NCBI GenBank assembly: GCA_030704615.1
Contig: CM060732.1
Location: forward strand, 58,509,053-58,573,052
Reading direction: 5' to 3'
DNA from: Takakia lepidozioides
Lineage: Eukaryota > Streptophyta > Takakiopsida > Takakiales > Takakiaceae
DNA: 64,000 bases
Below the pieces are notes generated by a model, which saw only the letters and a list, made by a program, of their open reading frames with translations, ran no database searches and was not told the origin of the DNA. How positions within the stretch are numbered: position 1 is the stretch's first letter; each line of letters opens with the position of its first letter. A program made the position numbers and the translations under genes. Positions 12,250 to 24,400 of this stretch are shown in pieces.

Positions 12250-13409
12250 TTCCACCAAGAACTGACAGAGGGGCAATAATCACTGAAGTACATGAAGCCA
12301 CTGGCCACTTTGGAGTCAGAAGAACACAAGAGGAGATATGCCGACGTTATTTCTGGCATGATAGAACAAAACTCATCAGGCAAGTACTCAAGGGCTGTGG
12401 TAAATGTCAGATGGCCAAACAGAACGGAGTGTTGCGCTCAGGTAGCTCAAAACTTCACAGCATTCCAGTAGTGGATCTGTTTTTCAGAGTTGCAATTGAC
12501 ACGGCAGGACCATTACCTATAACCAGCAGGGGCAATCAGTACTTTCTGGTGGCAATCGATCACTTCTCAAAATGGATAGAAGCTGCACCAGTGGCAGATC
12601 ATACAGCAGCCCTTGCTGCCCGCTTTCTTGAGGAAGAAGTAATTGACAGGTATAGCTGCCCACATACGTTGCTTACTGACAATGGCACAGAGTGGGGAGG
12701 TGAGTTTGAAGATACATGCCACGAATACGGTATAAAGAGGGAGCATAGCGCCCCCTACTGGCCTCAGTGTAACGGTATGGTGGAAAGGGTCATTAAGTCT
12801 CTCAAACAGAGCATCACCACCCTAGGAGTTGGAAACGACACTGAGTGGGATCAGAATCTCTATAAGGCCCTGTTTGGTTACAGAATGGGTGTCCATGCTT
12901 CCACTGGATTCTCACCTTTTCAGGTACTTACTGGTAGAATTCCAAGGCTGGGAATTGACAACAGGTTGCATTTTCTTACAACACCAGTAAATTCTGATGG
13001 ATCTGTAGCAGAGGTCACACTTATGATGCAGCAGAAAATCCAGCTTCTCACAGAGATGAAGGCAAAGCTGCGAAAGAGTGTGAAGAAAGGGCAGTGTCAA
13101 CAGGCAAGAGATTATGAAAGAAGGCATCAAACAGGGCATACCTACTGTACGTTGATGGAGAACAGCAAGGTAATGATGTTGAGGCCTGGAAAGAGGTCTT
13201 CCATGACATCTCCATGGGAGGGACCCTATGACTTTTTGGGGTACAAGGATGCAGAAAACACAACCAAGACTGGAGAAGCTGCACAAAGATGCAGGTTGAG
13301 AGATGGAGCAGACAAGGAATGGGTAAGAAGTAGGAGGGATTTAAAACCCTTCATACCACCAATAGATGTTCAGCCGTCAAAGGTGGTCAGTGAGGACCCT
13401 GCCACTTAA
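12163..13409 (+). CDS. Integrase, frame-shifted from RT-RNase H
   Basis: DDE integrase of the Ty3 element, here in a frame different from RT; the two frames overlap near 12163-12249, so one small indel or a frameshift joins them. Zinc-binding HHCC: HEATGHFG and CGKCQMAK (about 12290-12420). Catalytic core: AIDTAGPLP, LLTDNGTEWGGEF and GMVERVIKSLKQ. C-terminal GPY-like module: SPWEGPYDFLGY. The last 40 residues (RCRLRDGADKEWVRSRRDLK…) are shared with the 1094-aa ORFs of the array. The TAA stop overlaps the start of the polypurine tract. Confidence 0.87.
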
Positions 13410-13439
13410 AAAAGGGAGACACACTACATATGTAGTGTG
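13408..13439 (+). promoter_or_regulatory. Polypurine tract and 20-bp palindrome at 3' LTR start
   Basis: AAAAAAGGGAGA (13408-13419) is the plus-strand primer site. It is followed at once by CACACTACATATGTAGTGTG (13420-13439), a perfect 20-bp palindrome. The integrated 5' end of the element starts at the right half (TGTAGTGTG), so 11 bases (CACACTACATA) between PPT and that point are absent from the 5' terminus. Confidence 0.8.
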
Positions 13440-15832
13440 AATGCAGGGGGTAAAAATTCAAGTTTTTGTTTGGCATCAGGTTTCGGCACTACTACAAAGG
13501 GAGTGCCCTTCGTGCTAATGAAGGGGAGGAATTGTCCATAACTTGAGGTAATTCCATGGAAAAACTATGCTATTGATCTGCCAAGAACAAAATATGGCTA
13601 AGTTATGACATGCACCTTTTTCATCCCTAGGATGAATGATTTTCATCCATGATGTTGAACCCTAGAAGCAGGATGTGAAATTCGAAGGGGAAGAGTGCGT
13701 GCATCTTTTCGCAGCTGCTGCAGTGGTGTTGGCAGCACAGGATATCTGAGAAAGTTCCACCTACGCAAAGGGTATCAGCTTGCTTTAAAGAGAAACGTTA
13801 AGAGCTCCTGCTTGGCTTTCTGTGCAAGAAGAAGCGGTGCCGCCTTCTTCGAAAGCAATTATCAAACCTGAGGGATCAGGTTTGTGATAAGGGCGGTGCA
13901 CCACTGCTGTCGCCATTGTCTTGATGAGCACATTAATGAGGAGATGGAGCGGCTCAGCAGGTGTTGGGGGATGAGAAGTACAGGTTGGTGTGTATAGCGC
14001 CTCAGGTTGTCTGTGATCAAATCTTGTAGCTGCTGTCTGTTTGAGAGCTTTAGGACCAGATCACTTTGTAAGGGAAGAGAGTAAGCATTTTTGCAGCTGC
14101 TGCAGTGGTGTTGGCAGCACAGGATATCTGAGAAAGTTCCACCTACGCAAAGGGTATCAGCTTGCTTTAAAGAGAAACGTTAAGAGCTCCTGCTTGGCTT
14201 TCTGTGCAAGAGGAAGCGGTGCCGCCTTCTGGTGTGTATGGCGCTTAAGCTATCTATAATTAAGTTTTGTATCTGCTCTCTGTCTTAAGGGCTGTAGGAC
14301 CAGATCACTTCATAGGGAAGAAATGCACATGTAGAAGGATAGGGTAGAGGTTGGCAGGCACAAGGATGTGCCAGCAGCTGAAGCGGAGCCATCATGCCTT
14401 AATGAGGACTGGAATCACGATAAGAAGAAACGTCGGAAATGGCTGACGAGGGAGATGACAAGGTGCCTTCTTGACAGGCAGACCCACCGCTTCAATGAGT
14501 ATAAGACAGATAAGTTCGAAGAGTGTTGGCTTCCTTTTTGGCACTTAGGAATGACTTTGTGAAGTTTTTGGAACTGTCTCTTGTATCTACTGAAGGAGAC
14601 AGAAATGTGAGGAGTAGAAAAGGCCTTTGAAAATGGAATGAAGACACTGGAATTCAAACCAGGATAGGGTGGAGATGGATGCACCTGTTGTTACACTGTT
14701 ATTAGGAAAATGAGAGGGGATAGGGATATCTCACCTCAGGGTCAGAATGGTTGCTGTTCTTGTGTTCCTTTTCTTTGTTTTCAGTGTTTTCAGCCAGCAA
14801 AACAATGCAGCCTTGGATGTTAAAACAGTGGAGCCAGTGTAGAACTAGCTTAGAGGAATGAGGAAAACAAGGATGGTCATTCAGAAACTGATTTGAAGAG
14901 CTGAGAAGGGATGACGTGGATGGGGAAGAAAAGTCAATACTGTTTTGGGGTTTGGATCTGATTTCTAGAAGTGTTCTCAACATGTGAATGACTGATGTTC
15001 GAAGTTGAGGAGAAAAGGAGAGCTGTCAGGGTGTGTGATTTGAGATCTGTAGAAGGGTTGTGAAGCACCTTGACCAAACAGGATACACTTGGGGAAAGGT
15101 AGTGCAAGGACTAGTCACTGGAAAGAGAGAGAGAAAAGACTGACAGAGGGGCAGATTATCTCTTGTGTGACCAAGGTTGACTTCAATGATGGATGCACTG
15201 GATGCCCGGCTGGATGTGCATTGCATTGCATCGTAGCCATGCTGTTGTGGAGAAAAGTGAGGAATCCACACATGAAAGAAAAGGAGTGTGAGAGAAAGAA
15301 AAGGTGAAGAAGGGAGAAAGGGTTGATGAGGGATGGACAAATGGAGAGCCAAGGTCAAGAAGACATGAACCCTGAATGATCAAACTAGTGGGCCTGCAGT
15401 TCATGGCAGATCTGAGCTGCCCATCCACCTAGACCGTGATCTCATTACAAAAGGGGGCTTCCGACGTGTTGCTGACCAAGGGAACTGCCCACAAGGGCAG
15501 GGTTTCATCACTGACATAGGGCTGATTGCATCACTGAATACATCGCACCAGCATAGCTGGTGCTGTACCTGTAGGTAGGGGATGTTGTGTAAAAGGTAGA
15601 ACCAAGAGTGAACAACAAATTGACTCCCCATCCATGTCTTCTCTTCCGCTGCGGCGTGGATGAGGATTGCGTGAACTCTGATCACGAAGGAGCTGAGGGA
15701 AACCCACAGCCAAGTGACGACAGTTGGACAGACTAGAAGAACGTTTCTTTCTTTTGCTCCGCTTAGAATGGAGGGGAGCACAATTAGAATTATACAGAAG
15801 GGGATTCACGCCCCTTCTTTTCACACTACAGG
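13431..15832 (+). repeat. 3' LTR, complete
   Basis: About 2.4 kb, starting TGTAGTGTGAATGCAGGGGG and ending CCCCTTCTTTTCACACTACA. The final CACACTACA is the left half of the palindrome at the LTR start and is not present at the LTR-internal junctions of the related array. It contains the R-U5 part missing from the 5' copy (15306-15832). GGAT follows directly. Confidence 0.85.
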
Positions 15833-16059
15833 ATCTCGCAAGTTCAAAAGCAGATGACGCTTAGCCCGGCCAATGGTTTGCCAGTTTCCACCATGACAGA
15901 CATTGCATGGACATAGAATTTTCCAAAGACCCAGTCTTCTTGCTCACGCTTCCTCTAGTTTCCACAATCTGTCATCGTCATGTTCTGCTTGTGTCCGCCT
16001 TTGCCATCGATGGGCAGTAGGAGGGATCATCTTGGCGAGTGAGTGAGACTCGTCAGGAA

Positions 16060-18820
16060 ATGGAGACCCAAATAGAGTGTCCAGAAGTTACACCAGGGCG
16101 CAAGCCTATAGCGAGGGAGGTAGAACGAGCAAAGCGTCAAGCGGAGAACAAGGCATTCTTTGCACGACTGAAGATCTACGACATTGCAAAGAGGTCCAAA
16201 CTTCGGTTTTTTTCATATCCCCTACCTAGCCCTAGCCATGAAACCGCATTAAAAGCTCCAAACCTGCAGAGAGGATATGTTAGGGTTTTGCAGCTGCTGA
16301 CTTTGTCTTTCTTCTTCTTTGCAGCGTCGAAGAGAGCTTGAGTCGCCCTAAACGCCTCGTTGAGGAAATCCTCAAACACACATGTCCTCCTCGCCGAAGT
16401 CACAGAGTTCAACTCCTGCACTCTGCAATGTCACAAGGGGAGAAAGAGGTAGAGCAAGAGGAGGAAGCGCAGGTTCAAGCGGAGTCAGACACAGAGGAGG
16501 CAGGAGAGCAAGAATTGCAGCGAGACCAAGATTATGCCGCTCATGAAGACTTCAATGAGACCAGCTCGGAGTCAGAGATGGAAACGATGAAAGAAGCCCC
16601 AACAAAGACAAAGCGCGCAAAGCACCCTGCAAACTCCCCAACCCATCAGCAGGTTTGCGATCTGCACCAAAGTTTTGTCTCCATATGCATATGAAAAGGC
16701 AGTGAGGGTAAGAAACAATTGCAGCAAGGTTGTTGGGCATGAGTCTTGCATATGAATTTGGGTGGGAAAAGGCTCACTGGAATGTCAACTCCAGTTGCCT
16801 GCTTTCTGGCTTGGTCTGGATTGTAATGAGGCCAACAGTTGTGGGGGTCATACTTCTTCTTCAACAAAGCCAGATAGACAATGCAGCACTAGAGGCACTT
16901 GAAGTCCTTACCCCTAAACCCTCCAACATCTCTTTGCAAATTCAACTTGTGGACCATGTGCCTTTGTTTTCAGCAATGTGAGTGTTGGTAATCTTATGGT
17001 ATGCTTGACTCTCCTTCATGATGGTATATAAATGTTGCCTCTTTTTCCTTTTTCATCTTGAACCCATAAACTGAGAATAGTGGTTTTGATTTGGTGATTG
17101 TCTCTCACCAATCCATGGACCAAGAAGAAGAACAACATGAACGGTAGTGACAAGCCACTTTGTCTAACTTCATTTTCATCAGAGAGAGAGAGATTGTACT
17201 CATAAGACGTTGTTTGCCGTAGCCTTGTGGACATTGACCCCGCGCCCAGTTTGAGCGGGAACAAAAGGGACAGAACCTACCTCTGTCAGGGGCTGACGTT
17301 GGTAGTAAGACTTACCTTCATATATAGAATTAATTCGGGTTTTCCAGATATCCTCTAGAAATCCGTCTTGTATAGATTGACAATGACGCCCTGTCACCAG
17401 CGAAAGGGGATCGTTTCAGTCTTCTAGATCAGGTTAAAGAGGAGAAGTAGGGATTGAATTCTGTCTTGAAGTTGATGGATTGAACCGTCTCTGCCAACGC
17501 CTGATTTATGTTGACAACCCGCATGGGATCGCCACCGTGCTTGATAAGCTCGTTGACAATACCATCAGGTCCACCAGCTTTATATCCATTTAAATGTTCA
17601 ATTGCTTCGACAATCTCAGAAGGACTAATGGGAGCGTTATAAGCCATTGAAATATACTCCAGTTCATCAGGGCTGTTTTGCATCATAGGAACAGTTTTTC
17701 CAACTGTGTCCCTCCATTCAGTAGAAGACCCCTCACTGTTAGACCTAGAAGTTATGCCAAGGATACTGTAGTGAGTTTCAAAGGTTTTGACAATGTCAAC
17801 CGATGAAGTCACCACTGCACCTTTAGTAGTCTTCAGCGCTTGTACTTGCTGACCGTTTTTCGGCTTGTACAAATGTTGAAGGGCCAACCAGAATTTCTTG
17901 TCATTACCACCATGGTGCTTTGAGTTTATTTCACTATATAACTTGTCCCAGTATAATTTCTTCTGAGACCTAACAAGCTGTTTGATATCTTTACGGAGCT
18001 GGTAGTACCTCGCCCACAATTCTCTGTTGGTTTCCAAATTGCAGCACTCTTTATAGAGGGCTCGTCTCTCAGCTATCTTGAGTTTAATCTCATTGGTCCA
18101 CCAATTAACAGCTCTACCATAGACAATTAGTTTCATCCCAATGATCTTGTCAACCACGGAGGAAACGAAACTCTCCCAAGAGTCCCCTGCTCTTTCGACT
18201 TCATTTCTTGCGTTATCAAAGCGAGACTGAAGTTCTTGGAGCGATTGGACAAAATGAGGGAGACCCTCTTGCAAGGGCTGGACATACTCAGCCTTGACCT
18301 CCTCATTATGGAGTTTTTCTATGCGCCACTTCCGAATCGAATGTTTCACATATCTCTTGGTGTTGGGAAAACACCTTTTGATCTCATTCCAAACCAAGAA
18401 ATGGTCAGAGGTACCAATATCAGTTCTGTCGATCAACACATTGGCACACTGGGGGAACAAATTTTTGTCCATTATGATATAATCCACAATGGAACGTTCC
18501 CCAGTTTGGGATTTCTCACGAGTCCACTGCACTTGGTCACCTCTTGTCCTGTTATTCAAGGTCAAAAGCTGAAGATCTTCTAGACAGTTAATTAACCGTC
18601 TGCCATTAGAATTCAGTTCGTCCTCACCAAAAGGTCCAATGATATCATCCTGATGGAGCCCTTTGCCCACCCGGGCATTGAAGTCACCCAATAGCACCAC
18701 CTGACCTTTGGCAAGGAACGAAGCACAGTCCAGCTTTACATCTTCGAAGGCTTTGTCTGCATCAGCTTGTGAGCGTCCCCTCTGTGGGCATGTAAACACA
18801 ACCCACAAAGAGGTCCTTCG

Positions 18821-18862
<42 letters not shown>

Positions 18863-21800
18863 CACTCCTGAGAAGTTGCTTATCATAGCCTTGTGGCCAC
18901 AGACCTTGCCCGTGCCCAGCAGAACAAGAGGGAACAGACATGAGGGGCTCACTCTAGTAGTAGGACTTACCGTGTTATAAACATTAGTTCAGGCTTTCCA
19001 GATTCCTTTTAGAAAGCCCTTCACACAAGCATCAATATGTTGTATGTGGGCTACCAAGCAATGAGACCCCAACAAGGCCACCGCTTTAGACTCAGCCTTG
19101 AGATATTGAAAGTTGGTGAACAGAGGTGCAGGGACTATGTTCTTGATGGTCCTGAAGAGGGTCGCTCTCTGATGAGAATACCCCGGACTTGTATCAGAAA
19201 ATGGACATTGTCTTCAGGCCACCCACACCAGTGAGCATTGACAATCTCCCTTTCCTCTCTGCATCTGTTTATTGTTCAAAGGTAGACTCCCCATCCTGAG
19301 GTAAAATTTTCAGTCTAGTGCCAAGGGTAGGTCTGCCCTTCAGATCATCCTCAAAGTCCTCACCCATGTCACAAACTGGAAACGAGTTCAGGGAAGTTTA
19401 TGCCTAACATTTTTTGTTCGGACATTCTTCATGCTTTTGACATGGCCTTAGACACTTCAGCCTCCACGTCAGATTCATCTAGCAGGGTGAGTTCTTCCTT
19501 CCTAATATTCAGGTATTTATCATAGGGTCGCTGGTATGAGGCATGCGATTCAGCTGACTGTACCATCTGACCTTGAACTCATCATGTTGAGAGGTCAAGG
19601 CTGGTACTCCAAACTCGCCCTGAGCAGCCATGTCAGTTGTTCTATAGCTTCTGGGGTCAGGGGAAAGATATGGAGGATGGTTCACAACCTGCATGTGAAC
19701 ACCAAAGCTTGTGTTGTGGTCAATAGCGAGAAGTCTAATTTCTTTGACATTGACCAAGGTGTAGCTCAAGGTTGTACCCTCTCCCCGCTGCTCTTCAATG
19801 TTTTCGTTTATCAGCCCTTTAAAAATTAGGAAAGCAAGAGATTTGGGTTACAGATGGGTGATGCCGCCATACCAGCACTTATGAAGAGATCAGGCCTTAT
19901 CAGGCCTTGGAGTACACATCTGCTGTGTGGGTTGGCCAACTCCAATCATGCTAAAACTTTAGAATCCATTCAGCTTTTGGTGCTCAAAGAGAGCATGTCA
20001 GCGCGTGCACCATAAGATGTCAAGGAAGGAAACCTTTGTAGAAGGAAGGTGTCGTTCTAGGACAGAGGTTTCCTTAGAGGTTTCTTTCTTTTTTCCTTCC
20101 TTGAATAGGCCAGCTCAGGGACATGGTTGACACAGCCCCCAAGAAGCCTGCTTCACCTTCATGGAAAACACTTCCAGACTCCAAATCAACCTCAAGATGG
20201 GTGCTTATTATCCTACAGAACAGCTTGCAAACTGTGGTAAGAAGTGTAATGCTACGGTAGTTCCTAGGCTGTCATCTGTGACCTCAAATTGACTCTGACA
20301 CCCTCTCTCCAGCAAAAGGGTATCATTTCAGTCATCCAAATAAGGTCCCAGAGGAGTGCAAGGGCATCTACCATATGATCACACCAGGCTTGACAATCAT
20401 ATCAGACACACCAACTTTATAGCCCTTTAGATGTTCTATTGCTTCAGCAATCTCAGAAGAACTAATGGGCACGTTGTACCCCTTTGTGATGCACTCCAGT
20501 TTTTTAGGGTTGTCTTGGATTGTAGACAGTCATTTCCACTGTACCCTTCCATTCTTTAGAAGACTCCTCACTGTTTATAGGTAGGTCTGACTGACAGGGT
20601 CTTCTTGCATAGGCCTTTGGGCTTTGCTTACCCACTAGGTTTGCCATCCCTAGTAGTATGGTGGTATTGTTTCTCATATTTATGTTGAGCAATGTGTGCA
20701 GAGTTCAGTAAAAAAAAGGAAGGGAATTGCAGGGAAGGATGCGAACGAGCATAAGTCTCTTACTCCAGCAAAGTGTGCACCAACTATTGCGCCAACTGTT
20801 GTGATGAGTGGCGCGGTTGTTCCAACTTACGAAAAACCAGCCCCGCCCACTCCACAGACTGACGTTCCAGCTCCCTTGTATCCACCAGTATCGGCTCCTC
20901 CCTCGTATCCGCTTATGTACCCGCAGTATCCTGCCATGTCAGGGTATAATCTGCATGGGCACATGCCGTATCCTCACTATCAACCTCCAAACAATGATCC
21001 TCAGTGCCAGAATTACAATTCTTTTGCTCCACCTGCAGGCGCTCCAATGCATGATCCTAGTCAAGGTGGGTATTCCATTTACCACTATTATGGAATGCAT
21101 CCCCATAGTATGTATCCTCCTCGGCCTATGTACAACCAACCTACTTCCTCCCTCTATCCTACCAGCCCTGCAAGACCACACCAGGGGCAGGTCCAGTATG
21201 GTGGCCACCAACCTTCAGGATCCAACTACAGTGGAGTACAACAGCCGGCACCTTCGAGCTTCACTGCACCGCGGCCACCTCTTTATCCAACATCTCCAGG
21301 TACACCTAATACCCTGAAAGGGAAAGGCATTCTAAAACAGACCGAGGATGCATTTGCTCCGCATCATCCTGTGGGGTGGGAGACAACAGTCCAGCCCCAA
21401 CAGAGTGAAGGTGGTAACATGCAAGGTACTGCTGAAACCTTGCAGGATTCCAGCCTTACTCCTGGGGGGACATCAGGTGTGACTCCTATAGAACGCAAAA
21501 ATGCTTTAAGGAGGGAAAGAAGGGCACTTGCAAAAGATCTGAGAGACCAGGCTGCTCAGAATGTGGCTGTAGGGAGGAGGAAATTTTTCATTTCTTGTGA
21601 TGAACTTGGAAACCCTGAAGGTCCTGCTCGGAACCAGTGGATGACAGCTCTGCGAGAGCAGTGTCAACGTTTGTTGGACTGGTCATTGTATGCTCAGGAT
21701 CAACCATTACACTTAATTGAAAAGATCATGGAGATCTTGGCTTCAGATTGGGAATACGGACCTCCTGGTCTTAACATAAAGGCTATTACAAAAACAATTT

Positions 21801-24014
21801 GCGGGCAGCTCAAGTACCAACGAAATAAGCTGTTCAAAAATTACTATAGTGTGGGGCTGCCCAAACCCCATCATGTGCCAGACAAGACATGGGCACAACT
21901 AGTTGTTAGTTGGGGTTCCACTGATTTCAAGAAATTCCAGGCAAATGGTGTCAAGGCGCGGGGATGTGTGAAGAATACATCTCGATCGGGTCGCAGTGGA
22001 ATCAGCGGTGTTGTAGCACGACTGGTATACTTCTCTTACAACATAGGAAGTTCCCACATTGTTTTGCATTGACAAACTTTATGTGTTGGGTTTTTTGGAT
22101 GGAGCTCATAGTCTATTCCTATATGGATGGAATTAGTACACATTGTTACTACTTGGGGGCCTTCTCAGAGTTGGGCGCCAGCAAGAAACTAAGCACTCTT
22201 ATTGAGGGGGAGTCATTGACGCTATCCTAGATAATTCTTTACTGTTGGCAGTGTGCTATGCTAGTCATTTACACTTGCAAGTTTGTTGCAATCACAGGAG
22301 AAGGAGACTGGACGTACACCAAGTTTGCAGGAGATCGCCGGTAGCGCCAGGAGTGACAAAGGCTACGGGTCGGGGTGTACAGGCAGTGCAGCCACAACGG
22401 TATATGAACTCAGTACCAATTCTGGTGTGAATTACATATTCGTGATTTCCATGCCATTGCTAGTTGCCGTTTGGTTCTCTTTTCTTACTAGTTCATCAGT
22501 CAGTGTAGTGAATTGTTACTTTGGAGGTGTTCTATGTGATGGGGCAGGGAATTGGTTCACTAGCAGCTCGCCTCGATGCTATGGAAAACAAACAAGTGCA
22601 GATGGAAGCCAGCTCCAAGGCAGCTTTGGAAGCAGTCCAAGTCCAACTGGAGGCAGCAGCTGCATTCAACATTGCGTTTGCAGCTAAACTTGGCATGAAT
22701 GTGCCAGATTCACAGCCTACAGGTCCACCATGCACCACCTTTGCGCCACATCCAACAAATGAGACTATTTCTCATGTTATGGGCTCACCACTCAACCTGT
22801 TCAAGGCAGTTTCTTCACCGCCACCAAAGCCAAACACAATAGGCTCATTGTTTGGGCTTTCAGAAATGGAGGGGGATGATGACATGGAGGGTTGGTCTGA
22901 AGGTGAACTCAATCCATCCCCCCATATTGTTGAGGCAACTGCAAAGTGTTCATCAGTTTTGTTGTCCCCTACACCAGTAGCACTGCCGACATATATACTA
23001 CCCTCTCAATATGCCTGTGAGGTCTCCATGAATTTGCAGAGTGCCCCACAGAAAGGTGTGTCTTTTGTACATGATAATCATGTACAAGTTGTAGGTAATT
23101 GCCCTTCGGCAACTGAGAGGCAGAAACACATCCTTATACTTGACTTGAATGGATTGTTATGTGAGAGCAAACTACGAACAAGGGAATACCTAGAGCCCAC
23201 TGTCACCTCCAGACCTGGGTGTCAGGAGTTTTTGGACCGATGCCTTCAGATTTTTGATGTAGGTGTATGGTCTTCCATGTCATTGAGTAATGTCCTTCCA
23301 GTTGTGAAAGCTTTGTTTCGTGGGAAGCAACCAAAGATGGTGCTTCACCAAGACTATTGTGACCAGCCTGTGGGAATGGTGGACCCTTTCAATCCTTCTA
23401 AAACTGTCATGTACAAGAACTTATGTAAGTTTTGGAAGGACTACAGCCATTACAATCCAACCAATACTTTGCTGGTGGACGATTCCCCACTCACTTGCTT
23501 ACCCAACCCTGCAAATAATTGCATCTTCCCGTATCCATGGAAGTTGAGGGATCAGCCAAACTGCAAGAGGCTTATGAAAGAATTACTGCCTTGGTTAGAG
23601 GGTGTATCCAAGGCTGCACACATCCCTGAGTATGTGTCAGGGCACCCATACAGATATGGGCAGCCCAACTACTTGTTCAATACTGCAGCCATGGGTAGTG
23701 GATCACAACAATCTGCAAAGGCATCCGAACCAGGGCTTCCTGCTGCCAGAGTTCCAACGACTTTGCCTCCCGATGCAACAACAAAGCATAATCAAAGAAA
23801 GGTGAGAGCAAAAGTTTCAATGCTTGGGCGCGTGGGTGGATTTGTATTGTTAATGCTACTTCACAATGTGTGTCATTCGTGCTATTCTCATTTTTTGATC
23901 GTTGTGTCATTCAATATACAGATGGTGAAACCAGTGAAGCATTCAATGGACAGGGAGAGTACAATATGTGCTATCAATCAGACTACAACCACATTGGATC
24001 TAACTGAACCATAG
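16060..24014 (+). CDS. Transposase_24-like protein fused to FCP1/NIF-like HAD domain
   Basis: Spliced gene; exons inferred from GT-AG sites that keep frame: 16060-16193, 16325-16652, 20702-22024, 22298-22399, 22527-23801, 23922-24014; about 1084 residues. In order: a basic start; an acidic stretch; a Pro/Tyr-rich disordered tract (LYPPVSAPPSYPLMYPQYP); a Transposase_24 (Ptta/En/Spm)-like region (GRRKFFISCDELG…WAQLVVSWGSTDFKKFQ, then EKETGRTPSLQEIAG); a coiled-coil-like stretch (LAARLDAMENKQVQME); and from about residue 830 an FCP1/NIF-like phosphatase fold (HILILDLNGLLCES, SRPGCQEFLDRC, IFDVGVWSS, NTLLVDDSPLTCL). The catalytic DxDxT is DLNGL, so ordinary HAD phosphatase activity is doubtful, as in plant 'DLNGLL' relatives. 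Divergent from tnp2. The TAG at 24012 may be a natural stop or a nonsense change. Confidence 0.65.
17150..17430 (-). repeat. LINE-associated segment, homologous to 18860-19030
   Basis: Both segments share the blocks GTAGCCTTGTGG/ATAGCCTTGTGG, GTAGTAAGACTTACC/GTAGTAGGACTTACC and TTTTCCAGAT/TTTCCAGATT in the same order and orientation, and each is preceded by a GAGAGA run. They look like two copies of one LINE part flanking the endonuclease fragment. Confidence 0.55.
17430..18960 (-). pseudogene. LINE ORF2 fragment: endonuclease and start of RT
   Basis: Minus-strand frame of about 500 residues from a non-LTR retrotransposon. APE-type endonuclease motifs: VVLLGDFNARVG, SIVDYIIMDKNL and GTSDHFLVWNEI. 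A helical linker rich in Lys, Glu and Arg follows, then the RT entry motif GPDGIVNELIKHGG. The frame stops at 17430 before the catalytic RT motifs. The 5' side is replaced by a (GA)n run, translated as SLSLSL, that interrupts the endonuclease N terminus. Truncated on both sides, so not functional. Confidence 0.8.
18824..18859. repeat. (GA)n microsatellite
   Basis: About 36 bp of uninterrupted GA. It sits at the junction between the LINE endonuclease fragment and the adjoining LINE-associated segment. Confidence 0.95.
19290..19570 (-). repeat. LINE-associated fragment related to 53720-54090
   Basis: Shares with the right-hand region the blocks TCTAGTGCC, ACTGGAAAC, GAGTTCAGGGAAGTTT, GCCTAACTTCATTTT-like and CTGACC...CTCATC. 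On the minus strand it gives HDEFKVRWYSQLN. Function not identified; its repeated association with LINE sequence suggests a LINE or LINE-linked ORF. Confidence 0.45.
19570..19830 (+). pseudogene. LINE RT fragment (plus strand)
   Basis: The plus-strand frame reads GVRGKIWRMVHNLH then DQGVAQGCTLSPLLFNVFV, the RT block B motif of LINE ORF2. It is only about 90 residues, ending at a stop near 19829. It lies in opposite orientation to the endonuclease fragment at 17430-18960. Confidence 0.7.
20380..20620 (-). pseudogene. Diverged LINE RT N-terminal fragment
   Basis: The minus strand aligns with the fragment at 17560-17760: EESSKEWKGTVEMTV against EGSSTEWRDTVGKTV, and the PIS.SEI.EAIEHL.GYK block is shared. 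It is short, frame-broken and clearly older or more diverged than the larger copy. Confidence 0.6.
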
Positions 24015-24400
24015 GGTGACCAACAAAATCCGCACAGTGTAAGTACTTCATTTGTGCAATTTTGTTTCCTTGTCTGATGCTGGATCAATACACCTCTTAT
24101 GTATCGCCACATAGCTGCAGGCCCAACAACCTACAAAGGTAGTTTTGTGACATCGTCCTACCACATCCATGTTGACCATGCATAACCTGCTACCAACTAG
24201 GTATGGCACCGTTCCAGCTTTGATCATGTCAGCATGTAGTATAGAGACAAGCAAATGCAATTCGGAATTGGAAGTACTGCAATAGGTAGGGTTGGGGTGT
24301 TTGCTGGAAGAACTTCAATGTCATTTTGCAGGAGTGTCAAGCTGTCAGTCTCTGTTCTCCAGGGTTCATTTCTGATATAGGAATCTGGTTTTTGTTGCAG

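Larger units (their letters stand above)
4969..15832 (+). mobile_element. Ty3/gypsy-type LTR retrotransposon, damaged
   Basis: Full-length insertion with order gag, protease, RT, RNase H, integrase, which is the Ty3/gypsy order. It is bounded by TGTAGTGTGAA at the left and TTCACACTACA at the right, with a GGAT duplication. It sits between the two divergent genes of the CACTA element. It is not functional as read: the 5' LTR lacks its R-U5 end and no primer-binding site is seen, gag and pol carry in-frame stops (7468, 9667), and integrase is in a different frame from RT. The 3' LTR and polypurine tract are intact. Confidence 0.88.
16653..20701 (+). other. Large intron filled with LINE fragments
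   Basis: About 4 kb between a donor after CATCAGCAG (16652) and the acceptor GTGTGCAG (20701); both sides are phase 0. It holds several LINE-derived pieces in both orientations (annotated separately). The intron was probably short before the LINE insertions. Confidence 0.55.

Noticed and set aside
4969-15832. CACACTACA / TGTAGTGTG ends as CACTA transposon termini
   Set aside because: Orientation is reversed (element starts TGTAG and ends CTACA), the duplication is 4 bp, and the content is an LTR element.
22400-22526. Splice from 22424 (CTG/GTGTGA) into 22527
   Set aside because: Breaks the frame; the donor at 22399/22400 (ACG/GTATAT) keeps phase and was used.
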